From Psychrosphaera haliotis (GTDB lineage Bacteria > Pseudomonadota > Gammaproteobacteria > Enterobacterales > Alteromonadaceae), in assembly GCF_039523615.1 (NCBI RefSeq), contig NZ_BAAAFQ010000001.1, positions 124,001 to 188,000 on the forward strand: a stretch of 64,000 nucleotides of DNA, written 5' to 3'. The position numbers were made by a program, and so were the translations under genes. This document shows, piece by piece, positions 42,535-50,351 of this stretch. Every line of letters begins with the position of its first letter. Within the stretch, counting starts at the first letter, position 1. The notes under the pieces are model-generated. The model did not search any database. It saw only the letters and a program-made list of their open reading frames with translations, and was not told the DNA's origin.

Positions 42535-43596
42535 ATGGCTACTACGTTTGATTTAATTTCACCAGACTTCCTGACGATTACTAGAAATAATGAATGGCAT
42601 TTAGATGCGTTCAATGTTCCTAACGAACTTTATAACGTTCAAGTTTGGGATACAGGTGTTATCTATTTCTCACCTAAAAATAACGCCTCAGAACAAGAAC
42701 AAGCATTTGTTTTCTCTTCTGCCATTCATGGAAATGAAACAGCGCCTATAGAAATATGTACCGATATTATTAATGGTTTGGTTAGTAATACTTTGGCAAT
42801 AAAACACCCTGTACTTTTCATTTACGGTAACCCAGCAGCTATTAACATTGGCGAGCGTTTTGTTGAAGAAAATCTAAATCGTCTGTTTAGTGGTCGTCAT
42901 ACGAAAGCAGATCCAGAGAGTAACGCTGCGTTACCATTTGAAAATAAAGAGTGTGAAAGAGCCGCTAAACTTGAAGAATATGTAACTCGCTTTTTTGAGT
43001 TGCACCCGCAGGCAGAACGAACACACTATGACTTACATACAGCAATTAGAGATTCTGCTCATGAGAAGTTTGCTGTATATCCGTTTATTCATGGAAAACC
43101 ATGGAAAAAGCAGCAATTTGAAATTTTACGCGCAATGGGTGTGACTACCTTCTTGTTAATGGAAAAGGCTGCCACCACCTTTAGCTACTATTCATCAAAT
43201 GAACACAAAGCAAATTCATTTACGGTTGAGCTAGGAAAAGTAAGACCGTTTGGTGAAAATGATCAAACCAAATTTGCAGCGGCAAAGCAGACTCTAATAA
43301 ACCTTTTAAAAGGCACAAACTTTGATGGTGAGTCTTTTGATGCTACTAATTATCAAATAATGACAGTTTTTAGAGAAATTAATAAAACCGATGAATCATT
43401 TGAACTGTCCTTTGCCGACAATGTAGCGAACTTTACGGAGTTTAAAAAAGGCCAGGAGTTAGCAAAAGAAAAGGGCGAAGCGATAGTCGCAAACGAAGAT
43501 GGCGAAGCGATTGTATTTCCAAATGCGCACGTTGCAATTGGCCAACGAGCATTGTTAACTGTGTTACCTACTGATATTTCAAATAACTTGGTTTAA
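42535..43596 (+). CDS. astE: Succinylglutamate desuccinylase AstE
   Basis: A 353-residue zinc carboxypeptidase-like enzyme that releases succinate and glutamate in the last step of the arginine succinyltransferase pathway. The zinc ligands are visible as HGNE (SAIHGNETAP) and His in YDLHTAIR; GERFVEENLNRLFSG contains the Asn-Arg substrate-binding pair, and Glu in SFTVELGKV is the probable catalytic residue. It differs from ASPA and from M14 peptidases by these motifs. No astCADB genes adjoin it; they must lie elsewhere if the pathway is complete. Confidence 0.92.
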   Translation: MATTFDLISPDFLTITRNNEWHLDAFNVPNELYNVQVWDTGVIYFSPKNNASEQEQAFVFSSAIHGNETAPIEICTDIINGLVSNTLAIKHPVLFIYGNPAAINIGERFVEENLNRLFSGRHTKADPESNAALPFENKECERAAKLEEYVTRFFELHPQAERTHYDLHTAIRDSAHEKFAVYPFIHGKPWKKQQFEILRAMGVTTFLLMEKAATTFSYYSSNEHKANSFTVELGKVRPFGENDQTKFAAAKQTLINLLKGTNFDGESFDATNYQIMTVFREINKTDESFELSFADNVANFTEFKKGQELAKEKGEAIVANEDGEAIVFPNAHVAIGQRALLTVLPTDISNNLV

Positions 43597-43636
43597 CTCT
43601 AAAAGCCTAAGTCTTAAACCTTATACTTGAAATCTA

Positions 43637-43655
43637 AAGCGCTGCCCTAGCGCTT
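43637..43655. repeat. Hairpin 1 of the cluster after astE
   Basis: AAGCGCT (43637-43643) and AGCGCTT (43649-43655) form a perfect 7-pair stem around GCCCT. It lies 40 bases after astE; only AAATT follows, so it is a weak terminator at best. Confidence 0.5.
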
Positions 43656-43674
43656 AAATTCACTTTGACAATCT

Positions 43675-43706
43675 AGCCCGAATTTTTATCTTAATAGCTT
43701 CGGGTT
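43675..43706. repeat. Hairpin 2 of the cluster after astE
   Basis: AGCCCGAA pairs with TTCGGGTT around a loop of about 16 bases; the core is CCCGAA (43677-43682) against TTCGGG (43699-43704). Confidence 0.45.
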
Positions 43707-43723
43707 AGGCATTCTTATTCACC

Positions 43724-43743
43724 TTGGCTTAATAATTAGCCAA
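43724..43743. repeat. Hairpin 3 of the cluster after astE
   Basis: TTGGCT (43724-43729) and AGCCAA (43738-43743) form a 6-pair stem around an AT-rich 8-base loop. Confidence 0.4.
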
Positions 43744-43868
43744 AAGTGGCAATTTTTCTGAACACTTTTCATTCCTAAACTATTTACTCTAAAAGCCCTA
43801 AAAATTGAACGTGTAGCCCGTCACAGGTAAAGTCCTGCTCAATATAAATAATCTAAAAAAATAGCAAT

Positions 43869-43884
43869 TGTGAAAGCATTAACA
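43869..43884. promoter_or_regulatory. CRP-like site upstream of the dehydrogenase operon
   Basis: TGTGA-N6-TAACA, one base from the CRP consensus TGTGA-N6-TCACA, 47 bases before the E1 alpha ATG. No matching promoter elements are evident at -41.5 or -61.5, so this is weak. Confidence 0.3.
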
Positions 43885-43930
43885 CCAACTATTTGTTCGG
43901 TGGCTTTGCATTGAAAGGGGACAAGTCTAA

Positions 43931-45142
43931 ATGACTAAGTTATTAAACGTCGATAATCCAAATAACACGTCAAAAAATGACACGTTAAACTTGGAGTTCG
44001 TAGACGAGCACGCGTTGGCTATTCCAACATTTAAAATGTTAGATGATAATGGTGAGCTATACAAAGACGCACAAGCATCATCGATGGATAAAGAGACGGC
44101 GATTCGTATATACGAAACGATGCGTTTTATTCGTGTTTTTGATGAACGTATGTTAGCGGCACAACGTCAAGGCCGTGTAAGCTTTTACATGCAATGCTTA
44201 GGTGAAGAAGCTGCTGTTACAGGCAGTGCTGCAGCACTTGAAGATAAAGACATGATTTTTGCACAGTACCGTGAACAAGCTGCATTAGCTTATCGTGGTT
44301 TTACGCTTGAGCAGTTCATGCACCAAAACTTTTCAAATGAGAAAGACTTTGGTAAAGGCAGACAAATGCCAATTCACTACGGTTCAAAAGAACTGAATTA
44401 CTCTACAATTTCTTCTCCTTTGGGCACGCAAATCCCTCAAGCGGCTGGTTATGCTTATGGGCAAAAGCTGAAAGGCGATAAAGCCTGCACAATTTGTTAT
44501 TTTGGCGAGGGAGCTGCTTCTGAAGGCGATTTCCACGCTGGTTTGAATATGGCTGCTGTTCATAGCGCGCCAACGTTATTTTTTGCTAGAAACAATGGCT
44601 ACGCGATATCAACGCCTGCTTCAGAGCAATTTAAAGGCGATGGCATTGCAGTAAGAGCTGTTGGTTATGGCATGAAAGCATTACGTGTTGATGGCGTAGA
44701 TGTATTAGCTGTATATGAAGCGGTTAAAAAAGCGAGAGAATTTGCAGTTGAAAACAATGCTCCCGTGCTTATTGAGTCAATTGCATATCGTTTAGCAGCG
44801 CACTCAAGTTCAGATGATCCTACTGGTTATCGCGAAAAAGAAGAAGAAGAAACGTTCCGCGCAAATTGTCCTATTGAACGCTTTAGAAAGTACATGTTAA
44901 AGCAAGGTTGGTTAGACGAAGCAGAAGATGAAGCAGCTAAAGAGAAAATCAAAGCCGATGTATTAAGTGCTTTAAAAGTAGCTGAAAAAGTTGCTAAACC
45001 TGCTCTTGAAGAAATAGTAACTGATGTTTATGAAGACGTTCCTTTGCACTTGCAAAAGCAATACGAGCAACTAAAACAACACATTTTGAAGTACCCAGAA
45101 GCTTATCCTGCTACTGCAAGTCGTATAGAGGAGACTAAGTAA
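43931..45142 (+). CDS. bkdA1: Branched-chain 2-oxo acid dehydrogenase E1, alpha subunit
   Basis: A 403-residue thiamine diphosphate enzyme subunit. Together with E1 beta it decarboxylates the oxo acids of Leu, Ile and Val and passes the acyl group to E2 lipoyl. The ThDP motif begins GEGAASEGDFHAGLNMAAV and ends NNGYAIST (GDG-N pattern with Glu replacing Asp, as in the family); the phosphorylation-loop-like YRLAAHSSSDDPTGYR is also conserved. It is the branched-chain type, not pyruvate dehydrogenase, by its YMQCLGEEAA and AQYREQAAL segments. Stop and next start overlap by one base (TAATG). Confidence 0.93.
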   Translation: MTKLLNVDNPNNTSKNDTLNLEFVDEHALAIPTFKMLDDNGELYKDAQASSMDKETAIRIYETMRFIRVFDERMLAAQRQGRVSFYMQCLGEEAAVTGSAAALEDKDMIFAQYREQAALAYRGFTLEQFMHQNFSNEKDFGKGRQMPIHYGSKELNYSTISSPLGTQIPQAAGYAYGQKLKGDKACTICYFGEGAASEGDFHAGLNMAAVHSAPTLFFARNNGYAISTPASEQFKGDGIAVRAVGYGMKALRVDGVDVLAVYEAVKKAREFAVENNAPVLIESIAYRLAAHSSSDDPTGYREKEEEETFRANCPIERFRKYMLKQGWLDEAEDEAAKEKIKADVLSALKVAEKVAKPALEEIVTDVYEDVPLHLQKQYEQLKQHILKYPEAYPATASRIEETK

Positions 45143-46119
45143 TGGCTAAAATGAATATGTTACAGGCAATCAACTCTGCGTTAGCAATTGCCATGGAAGA
45201 AAACGAAAACGCCTGTGTGTTTGGTGAAGACGTGGGCGCTTTTGGCGGTGTATTTAGAGCAACCAGTGGTTTACAAGAGAAGTTTGGTAAAGATCGTGTT
45301 TTTAATACGCCACTAGTTGAGCAAGGTATCTTAGGTTTTGCTAATGGCTTGGCTGCACAAGGTACGTTAGCCATTCCAGAAATTCAGTTTGCGGATTATA
45401 TTTTTCCAGCCTTTGACCAAATTGTAAATGAAACCGCTAAGTTTCGTTTCCGTTCTGGTAATGAGTTTAATGTTGGCAACCTAGTAATTCGTACACCATA
45501 CGGTGGCGGCATTCATGGTGGTCTTTATCACTCACAGTCACCAGAAGCTTATTTTGCGCATACACCTGGCTTAAAGTTAGTGTTCCCACGAAACGCTTAT
45601 CAAGCAAAAGGCTTATTGGCGGCGAGTTTAGAAAGTAACGACCCTGTAATCTTTTTTGAACCAAAAAGGTTGTACAGAGCGTCAGTTGGCGATGTACCTG
45701 AAGGTAAATATACAATTCCATTAGGTAAAGCTGAAATCGTTCAACAAGGTACTGATATCACTCTTTTAGCTTGGGGGGCTCAAGTTGAAATGTTAGAAAA
45801 AGCCGCAGAAATGGCGTCTAAGGATGGCATTTCTTGTGAGATTATTGACTTGCGTACGGTTGCACCTTGGGATGTTGAAACGGTTTCTCAGTCTGTTATT
45901 AAAACAGGACGCCTAGTGGTTTCTCAAGAAGCTCCATTAACGGGTGGTTTTGCTTCAGAAATTGCAGCAACTATTCAAGACGAGTGTTTCTTGCATTTAG
46001 AATCGCCAATTGAAAGGGTTTGTGGATTAGATACACCTTATCCGTTAGCGCATGAAAAAGAATATATGGCCGATCATCTAAAAGTTTACGAAGCGATAAA
46101 ACGCTCTATTAACTACTAA
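45142..46119 (+). CDS. bkdA2: Branched-chain 2-oxo acid dehydrogenase E1, beta subunit
   Basis: A 325-residue partner of the preceding gene. Typical motifs are FGEDVGAFGGVFRATSGL, FNTPLVEQGILGFANGLA, EIQFADYIFPAFDQIVNE, and the C-terminal transketolase-like VCGLDTPYPLAHE. The Glu in LVEQGI would activate the ThDP cofactor. Length equals that of related BkdA2 proteins. It starts within the stop codon of the alpha subunit gene, so translation is coupled and subunits should be made in equal amounts. Confidence 0.94.
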   Translation: MAKMNMLQAINSALAIAMEENENACVFGEDVGAFGGVFRATSGLQEKFGKDRVFNTPLVEQGILGFANGLAAQGTLAIPEIQFADYIFPAFDQIVNETAKFRFRSGNEFNVGNLVIRTPYGGGIHGGLYHSQSPEAYFAHTPGLKLVFPRNAYQAKGLLAASLESNDPVIFFEPKRLYRASVGDVPEGKYTIPLGKAEIVQQGTDITLLAWGAQVEMLEKAAEMASKDGISCEIIDLRTVAPWDVETVSQSVIKTGRLVVSQEAPLTGGFASEIAATIQDECFLHLESPIERVCGLDTPYPLAHEKEYMADHLKVYEAIKRSINY

Positions 46120-46134
46120 TCTGGAGAATTAAGA

Positions 46135-47739
46135 ATGAGTACTGATTTTATTTTGCCAGATATTGGTGAAGGTATTGTAGAGTGTGAAGTCGTTGAATGG
46201 TTAGTCGCAGAAGGCGATACGGTTAAAGAAGATCAGCCAATTTGTGAAGTGATGACTGATAAAGCAATGGTAGAAATACCAGCAAAGAGTGATGGTGTAA
46301 TTGCTAAGTTATATTACCAAAAGGGTGAAATAGCAAAAGTTCATGGTCCATTGTTTGCGATTGAAGAGTCAGGCGGCGATGTTAAGTCTGAATCTTCAAC
46401 AGAAGCTGCTTCGAATTCAACAAGCGTAAATCCAGTTCAAAATCAAAAACTAGATAATTCAAATTCTAGTGGCACGATATTAGAAGACTTTCTATTACCA
46501 GACATTGGTGAAGGAATTGTAGAGTGTGAAGTTGTTGAATGGCTAGTTGCAGAAGGCGATGCGGTTAAAGAAGATCAGCCAATTTGTGAAGTAATGACCG
46601 ACAAAGCTATGGTAGAAATTCCAGCTAAAAGTGACGGTACGGTAGCTAAACTTTACTACCAGAAAGGTGAAATAGCGATTGTACATCAGCCGTTATTTGC
46701 AATTGCTGTGGCCGGGAATGGACCTGCTCAGGCGGAAAGCCTAACTCAGCAAGTTAAAGCTGAAAAGGCAGTTACTAATAATACTCAAAACGTGTCTTCA
46801 TCTGCACAAGTTGACTCAAATAAAATATTACCTAATGGTAAAAAAGCCGTTGCTTCTCCAGCAGTTAGACGTTTAGCTAGAGAAATGAACTTAGATATTA
46901 CTATGGTTCAGGGCACAGGCGCTAAAGGGCGAGTTTATAAGCAAGACTTATTAAATCACAGTGCTACGCAACAGGCTTCTGCTACGCCGGCTTCTTCGTT
47001 AAATGCAGGGGCAGTTGAAAAAGTAACTCAACCTTTAACAAGAGTAGAACCTATTCGTGGTGTTAAGTCTGCAATGGCAAAAGCAATGCAAGACTCAGTT
47101 TCAACGATACCTCACTTTACCTACTCAGATGAGATTGATCTAACTGCGCTATACGCACTTAGAAAACAGTTGAAGCCAGAGTACGAAGCGCAAGGTATTA
47201 AGTTAACCATGATGCCTTTCTTCATGAAAGCGATGTCTTTGGCGATGAAACAGTTCCCAATAATGAATTCTAAGCCTAATGCTGATTGTACAGAGTTAAC
47301 TTACTATTCTGAGCATAATATTGGTATGGCTGTTGATTCTAAAGTGGGGTTACTTGTGCCAAATATTAAAGGTTGTGAATCTTTAAGCATTAAAGAAATT
47401 GCAGTTAAGATGACTGAAGTTACCGAGCAAGCTAGGGCAGGTAGATTGTCCCCTGAACAGCTTAAAGGCGGTACTATTTCAATATCAAATATTGGCGCTT
47501 TAGGTGGTACTACAGCAACACCAATTATCAACAAGCCTGAAGTAGCAATAGTTGCGCTAGGCAAGATGCAGCTATTACCTAGGTTTAATGATCAAGGTGA
47601 AGTAGAAGCTAGAAGAATGATGAACGTTAGCTGGTCTGGTGATCATCGTATAATCGATGGCGGTACAATTGCTCGCTTTAATAATTTATGGACAAAGTAT
47701 CTAGAAAACCCTTCGTCTATGATTATGGACATGGTCTAA
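46135..47739 (+). CDS. bkdB: Branched-chain 2-oxo acid dehydrogenase E2 (dihydrolipoyl acyltransferase)
   Basis: A 534-residue core subunit that transfers the acyl group from lipoyl to CoA. Domains: two lipoyl domains (4-76 and 118-190) with lipoyl lysines Lys43 and Lys157 in MTDKAM, a peripheral-subunit-binding domain (about 238-276, ASPAVRRLAREMNLDI and GTGAKGRVYKQDL), and the catalytic domain with ISNIGALGGT and the active-site HRIIDGG near the C terminus. Most BCKDH E2 proteins have one lipoyl domain; two are common in some Alteromonadales. No lpd gene follows, so E3 is presumably shared with pyruvate dehydrogenase. Confidence 0.94.
   Translation: MSTDFILPDIGEGIVECEVVEWLVAEGDTVKEDQPICEVMTDKAMVEIPAKSDGVIAKLYYQKGEIAKVHGPLFAIEESGGDVKSESSTEAASNSTSVNPVQNQKLDNSNSSGTILEDFLLPDIGEGIVECEVVEWLVAEGDAVKEDQPICEVMTDKAMVEIPAKSDGTVAKLYYQKGEIAIVHQPLFAIAVAGNGPAQAESLTQQVKAEKAVTNNTQNVSSSAQVDSNKILPNGKKAVASPAVRRLAREMNLDITMVQGTGAKGRVYKQDLLNHSATQQASATPASSLNAGAVEKVTQPLTRVEPIRGVKSAMAKAMQDSVSTIPHFTYSDEIDLTALYALRKQLKPEYEAQGIKLTMMPFFMKAMSLAMKQFPIMNSKPNADCTELTYYSEHNIGMAVDSKVGLLVPNIKGCESLSIKEIAVKMTEVTEQARAGRLSPEQLKGGTISISNIGALGGTTATPIINKPEVAIVALGKMQLLPRFNDQGEVEARRMMNVSWSGDHRIIDGGTIARFNNLWTKYLENPSSMIMDMV
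46144..46704 (+). repeat. Tandem lipoyl-domain duplication inside bkdB
   Basis: 46144-46362 and 46486-46704 encode two 73-residue domains that differ at only six positions by my count, although many codons differ at third bases. The linker between them is Ser/Asn-rich. Confidence 0.9.
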
Positions 47740-47765
47740 ACAAAACTTTTAATTATTCAAACTAA

Positions 47766-47804
47766 TAAAAACCCCAGACTTTGTAATAAAGCCTGGGGTT
47801 TTTT
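47766..47804 (+). terminator. Terminator after the dehydrogenase operon
   Basis: AAAAACCCCAG pairs with CTGGGGTTTTTT around a loop of about 15 bases, 27 bases after the E2 stop. The convergent PstS-like gene ends 21 bases beyond, and A/T tails allow use from both sides. Confidence 0.92.
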
Positions 47805-47825
47805 GGTATTAGCTTCGTTTAGTTA

Positions 47826-48230
47826 TTAAAACTTAGTAACCACCTTTACATCTCCCGTTACCTTCGAAGCATCGATATATCCGATAACACTTGGGTTGGT
47901 AGAAACGAGCTTAAGTACCTCTTCCGAGTTCGCTACAGACTGAGGAGGGGTTCCTTTACCGGTAAACACAAGCTTTGACCAATATGCTTTTAATTGGCTT
48001 TCAGAACGTTTCAATACCTTCTCATTGAATTCTGAAGTTGCAGCCTGGCTATTATCCAAATTAACAGGAATGATTTGATTCCCATTGGGGAACGACTTCA
48101 TTTTGCCTGTAAAGATACGAGCTACGGATTTTTCATCCAAAGCTGAGTCATTTGACGGATGAACAATAACTGCGATTTCTGCAAACGAGTTAAACGATAG
48201 TGCTGCTAATATTAATAAAAGTTTTTTCAT
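47826..48230 (-). CDS. Small PstS-like periplasmic phosphate-binding-type protein
   Basis: A 134-residue protein with a signal peptide (MKKLLLILAALSFNSFA) and a truncated type-II binding-protein fold: AVIVHPSNDSALDEKSVARIFTGKMKSFPNGNQIIPVN, then AYWSKLVFTGKGTPP and SVIGYIDASKV. It is about half the length of true PstS. Such short PstS-like proteins occur beside porins in Alteromonadales and Vibrionales; ligand binding is unproven. It is the second gene of a two-gene operon after the porin, 9 bases apart, with AGGGGAA before its ATG. Confidence 0.82.
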   Translation of the reverse strand: MKKLLLILAALSFNSFAEIAVIVHPSNDSALDEKSVARIFTGKMKSFPNGNQIIPVNLDNSQAATSEFNEKVLKRSESQLKAYWSKLVFTGKGTPPQSVANSEEVLKLVSTNPSVIGYIDASKVTGDVKVVTKF

Positions 48231-48239
48231 TTTTTTCCC

Positions 48240-49349
48240 CTAGAAAACTAAATCTATACCAAATGTAAGTGCTTTACTGTCACCAGCTACTGCATATTCA
48301 TATGAATTATCGTTTACAACATCATATTGAACTTTAAATGCAGCTGATGGATGGAAGTCATAACGGATACCTACAGAAGTAGTATCGTGGTCCTCGCCGT
48401 CACTAATTGGTGAACCGTCTAGGTAATCACCAGTTTGATCAAGCTTTGAATATGATAAGTATGGTGTGAAGGTGCCAAAGTTATGGCCAATACTCACCAT
48501 TAGAGAATCAAGTTCTCCATCGTCATCTAATTCAAGTTGGTTTATTTCGGTAAGTAGGAAAGTATCACCCCAGGTGGCGTTTATGGCCATTCCTAAAAAA
48601 GTACCATCGCGCTCTGTTTTTCCACCCCAAGTTTGTTGCACTCCGCTACGAAAACGCTCGTTTGTATAAGTCATTGCGGTGAAACGCAATTCTAACCAGT
48701 CGTTACTAGCGTTAAATACAGCTCCAAAAATATCTTTCCAAATCTCTGTTGTTGGCTCTATAAAGAAAAACTGACTCAACAATCTGTTGTTTTCGCTTTC
48801 TTCTTTACCGGTATAAAAGTTACTGCTTATAGACCAGTCACCAATATGTCCAGAATAAAGTGCATTTATACCGTTGTAGTTAAATACTTGCCAGGTATAG
48901 GTGTCAGCAGGCGGTCTAAGCCAAACATAAGCAAAGCCTACATCATAAAAATCTGAGTAGTAAAAGAGCGGTAGGCGTTTTTTACCAGCCTGTATGGTCC
49001 ATTGATCATTAATTTCGTACGAAAGGTAGGCCCATTCAAATGTAGTATCGAAACTATCAGCGCCTCGAGAAACAATTTGAGCTGTCGCAGAAAGTCCATC
49101 TGACAGCGTTGCTTTAACTTGCAGTCCGAATAAACTTTCTTGTTTAAAAGATAAATCTTCACTGTAGGCCGATACAATTGGGTAATCAGCTAAAAATGTG
49201 GGAGGAACGTCATAATGGGGTACACCGTCGCCACTTAAAACTTTACCCGCCGTTATACTTGCAAAGCCAGTAAAATCGATATCGGCTTTAGCACTTCCAT
49301 GTGCGAGCAATGTGCAAATAGCGGTAACTAAATAAACATTTTTTCGCAT
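48240..49349 (-). CDS. Outer-membrane porin-like beta-barrel protein
   Basis: A 369-residue protein starting at ATG 49349 (MRKNVYLVTAICTLLAHGSA), with AAGGT 9 bases upstream and a clear signal peptide cleaved near AKA. The body shows alternating hydrophobic strands rich in Tyr and Trp (FEWAYLSYEINDQWTIQAGK, SVGIRYDFHPSAAFKVQYD) and ends in Phe (FGIDLVF), as expected for Bam-assembled barrels. Substrate unknown; pairing with a PstS-like protein suggests anion uptake, which is inference. A longer frame to 49475 has no ribosome site and would spoil the signal peptide. Candidate Fur box upstream. Confidence 0.85.
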   Translation of the reverse strand: MRKNVYLVTAICTLLAHGSAKADIDFTGFASITAGKVLSGDGVPHYDVPPTFLADYPIVSAYSEDLSFKQESLFGLQVKATLSDGLSATAQIVSRGADSFDTTFEWAYLSYEINDQWTIQAGKKRLPLFYYSDFYDVGFAYVWLRPPADTYTWQVFNYNGINALYSGHIGDWSISSNFYTGKEESENNRLLSQFFFIEPTTEIWKDIFGAVFNASNDWLELRFTAMTYTNERFRSGVQQTWGGKTERDGTFLGMAINATWGDTFLLTEINQLELDDDGELDSLMVSIGHNFGTFTPYLSYSKLDQTGDYLDGSPISDGEDHDTTSVGIRYDFHPSAAFKVQYDVVNDNSYEYAVAGDSKALTFGIDLVF

Positions 49350-49430
49350 TGTTGAGACCTTAAAAACAATTAATGTCTTAAAGGTATATATCCGAAATGG
49401 CAAATTTACAAATATCGAGCGGTAATTTTT

Positions 49431-49443
49431 ATGATAATCATTA
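49431..49443. promoter_or_regulatory. Candidate Fur box upstream of the porin
   Basis: ATGATAATCATTA matches positions 5-17 of the 19-base Fur consensus without mismatch and includes a symmetric ATGAT-A-ATCAT core. The outer flanks agree poorly. It lies about 82 bases before the porin ATG and just beyond the tRNA-Tyr terminator. Confidence 0.5.
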
Positions 49444-49467
49444 GAATACGCGGAGATTGAGATCAAG

Positions 49468-49493
49468 AAAGGCACAACAAGTGTTGTGCCTTT
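49468..49493 (-). terminator. Terminator after tRNA-Tyr
   Basis: AAAGGCACAAC and GTTGTGCCTTT form a perfect 11-pair stem with a four-base loop, 12 bases beyond the tRNA 3' end, with a short T-run on the minus strand. Confidence 0.85.
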
Positions 49494-49504
49494 CTTTTGA
49501 AATG

Positions 49505-49589
49505 TGGTGGAGGGAGGTGGATTCGAACCACCGAAGGTAGAACCGTCAGATTTACAGTCTGATCCCTTTGGCCACTCGGGAACCCCTCC
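49505..49589 (-). tRNA. tRNA-Tyr (anticodon GTA)
   Basis: The complement folds as a class II tRNA: acceptor GGAGGGG pairs with TCCCTCC, anticodon loop CTGTAAA (GTA) on stem TCAGA/TCTGA, a long variable arm, T arm with GGTTCGAATCC, discriminator A and encoded CCA. Tyrosine identity rests on the anticodon and the long variable arm. Confidence 0.96.
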
Positions 49590-49698
49590 AGAACGAGACG
49601 CATAATAACAAAGAAAAAAATTCTGTAAACAAATAATTAAAGAAAATTTGACGACTGCCGAAATAATGACTAGTTAAGGTTTTAAAGAAGTAGCCATA

Positions 49699-50298
49699 GT
49701 GTCAAATAATGTAGATTACAGCCCTGAATATTCCACTGTGAATCAGACTGCCAATGTTGTTCGTGAGTCGGTGTATTACAATGACATCAGAAAAGCAGTA
49801 GATAGTTCGGACAGCGGTAGTTTTAAGATGTTGTTGTCGATGTTAACGAAAGACGCAACTGAGTTTGACCAGTTTAATCAGGTTTCTACACGTACAACGC
49901 TTACGGATAAAAATGTTCAACAAATTTTTTCTACTCCGAGTGCACCGCTTTATGGACAAACAGACCGACAACGTTCTACACACCAGAATGAATTAATATC
50001 CAATGGCCATTTTCAAGATGTCCGTCTAGAAAATACACTTAGGCCTGAAGCTCTATCTTATAAAAGCCAATTGCTAGAACAAAGTCTTATAGACAGCTTG
50101 GATTACAACGTAAAACAACGAACGGTCAATCCCGCAATTATAGGAAGTCAGGAACATTCAAATTCATCTCATGAACCAAAAGCTACTAATCATTCGAAAA
50201 TAGTGAATATTCATAGTATTGAACGTCCTAACTCAATGGATATCGATAGTTGGTTCAATACGTTAACTGCATCAAGAAGTTTAGACTTAGTTGGGTAG
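49699..50298 (+). CDS. VC2046/SO_2500-like conserved protein, function unknown
   Basis: A 199-residue soluble protein from a GTG at 49699 (AAGAAG about 12 bases upstream). The segment YNDIRKAVDSSDSGSFKMLLSMLTKDATEFDQF resembles the core of the VC2046/SO_2500 family as I recall it; the rest is polar, Ser/Asn/Gln-rich and probably disordered, with no signal peptide or membrane helix. No function is known. It overlaps the open frame upstream of ydiJ but not the ydiJ start I chose. Confidence 0.65.
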   Translation: MSNNVDYSPEYSTVNQTANVVRESVYYNDIRKAVDSSDSGSFKMLLSMLTKDATEFDQFNQVSTRTTLTDKNVQQIFSTPSAPLYGQTDRQRSTHQNELISNGHFQDVRLENTLRPEALSYKSQLLEQSLIDSLDYNVKQRTVNPAIIGSQEHSNSSHEPKATNHSKIVNIHSIERPNSMDIDSWFNTLTASRSLDLVG

Positions 50299-50351
50299 AA
50301 CTGGTTATAATCAAGCTAATTAAGTTTAGATTGTTGAGTATTACAGCCGCT

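Larger units (their letters stand above)
43597..43930. other. Intergenic region before the keto acid dehydrogenase operon
   Basis: 334 bases without a gene. It contains three short hairpins (43637-43655, 43675-43706, 43724-43743), a CRP-like half-matched palindrome (43869-43884), and AAAGGGGA as the ribosome site at 43914-43921. No promoter hexamers stand out. Confidence 0.5.
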
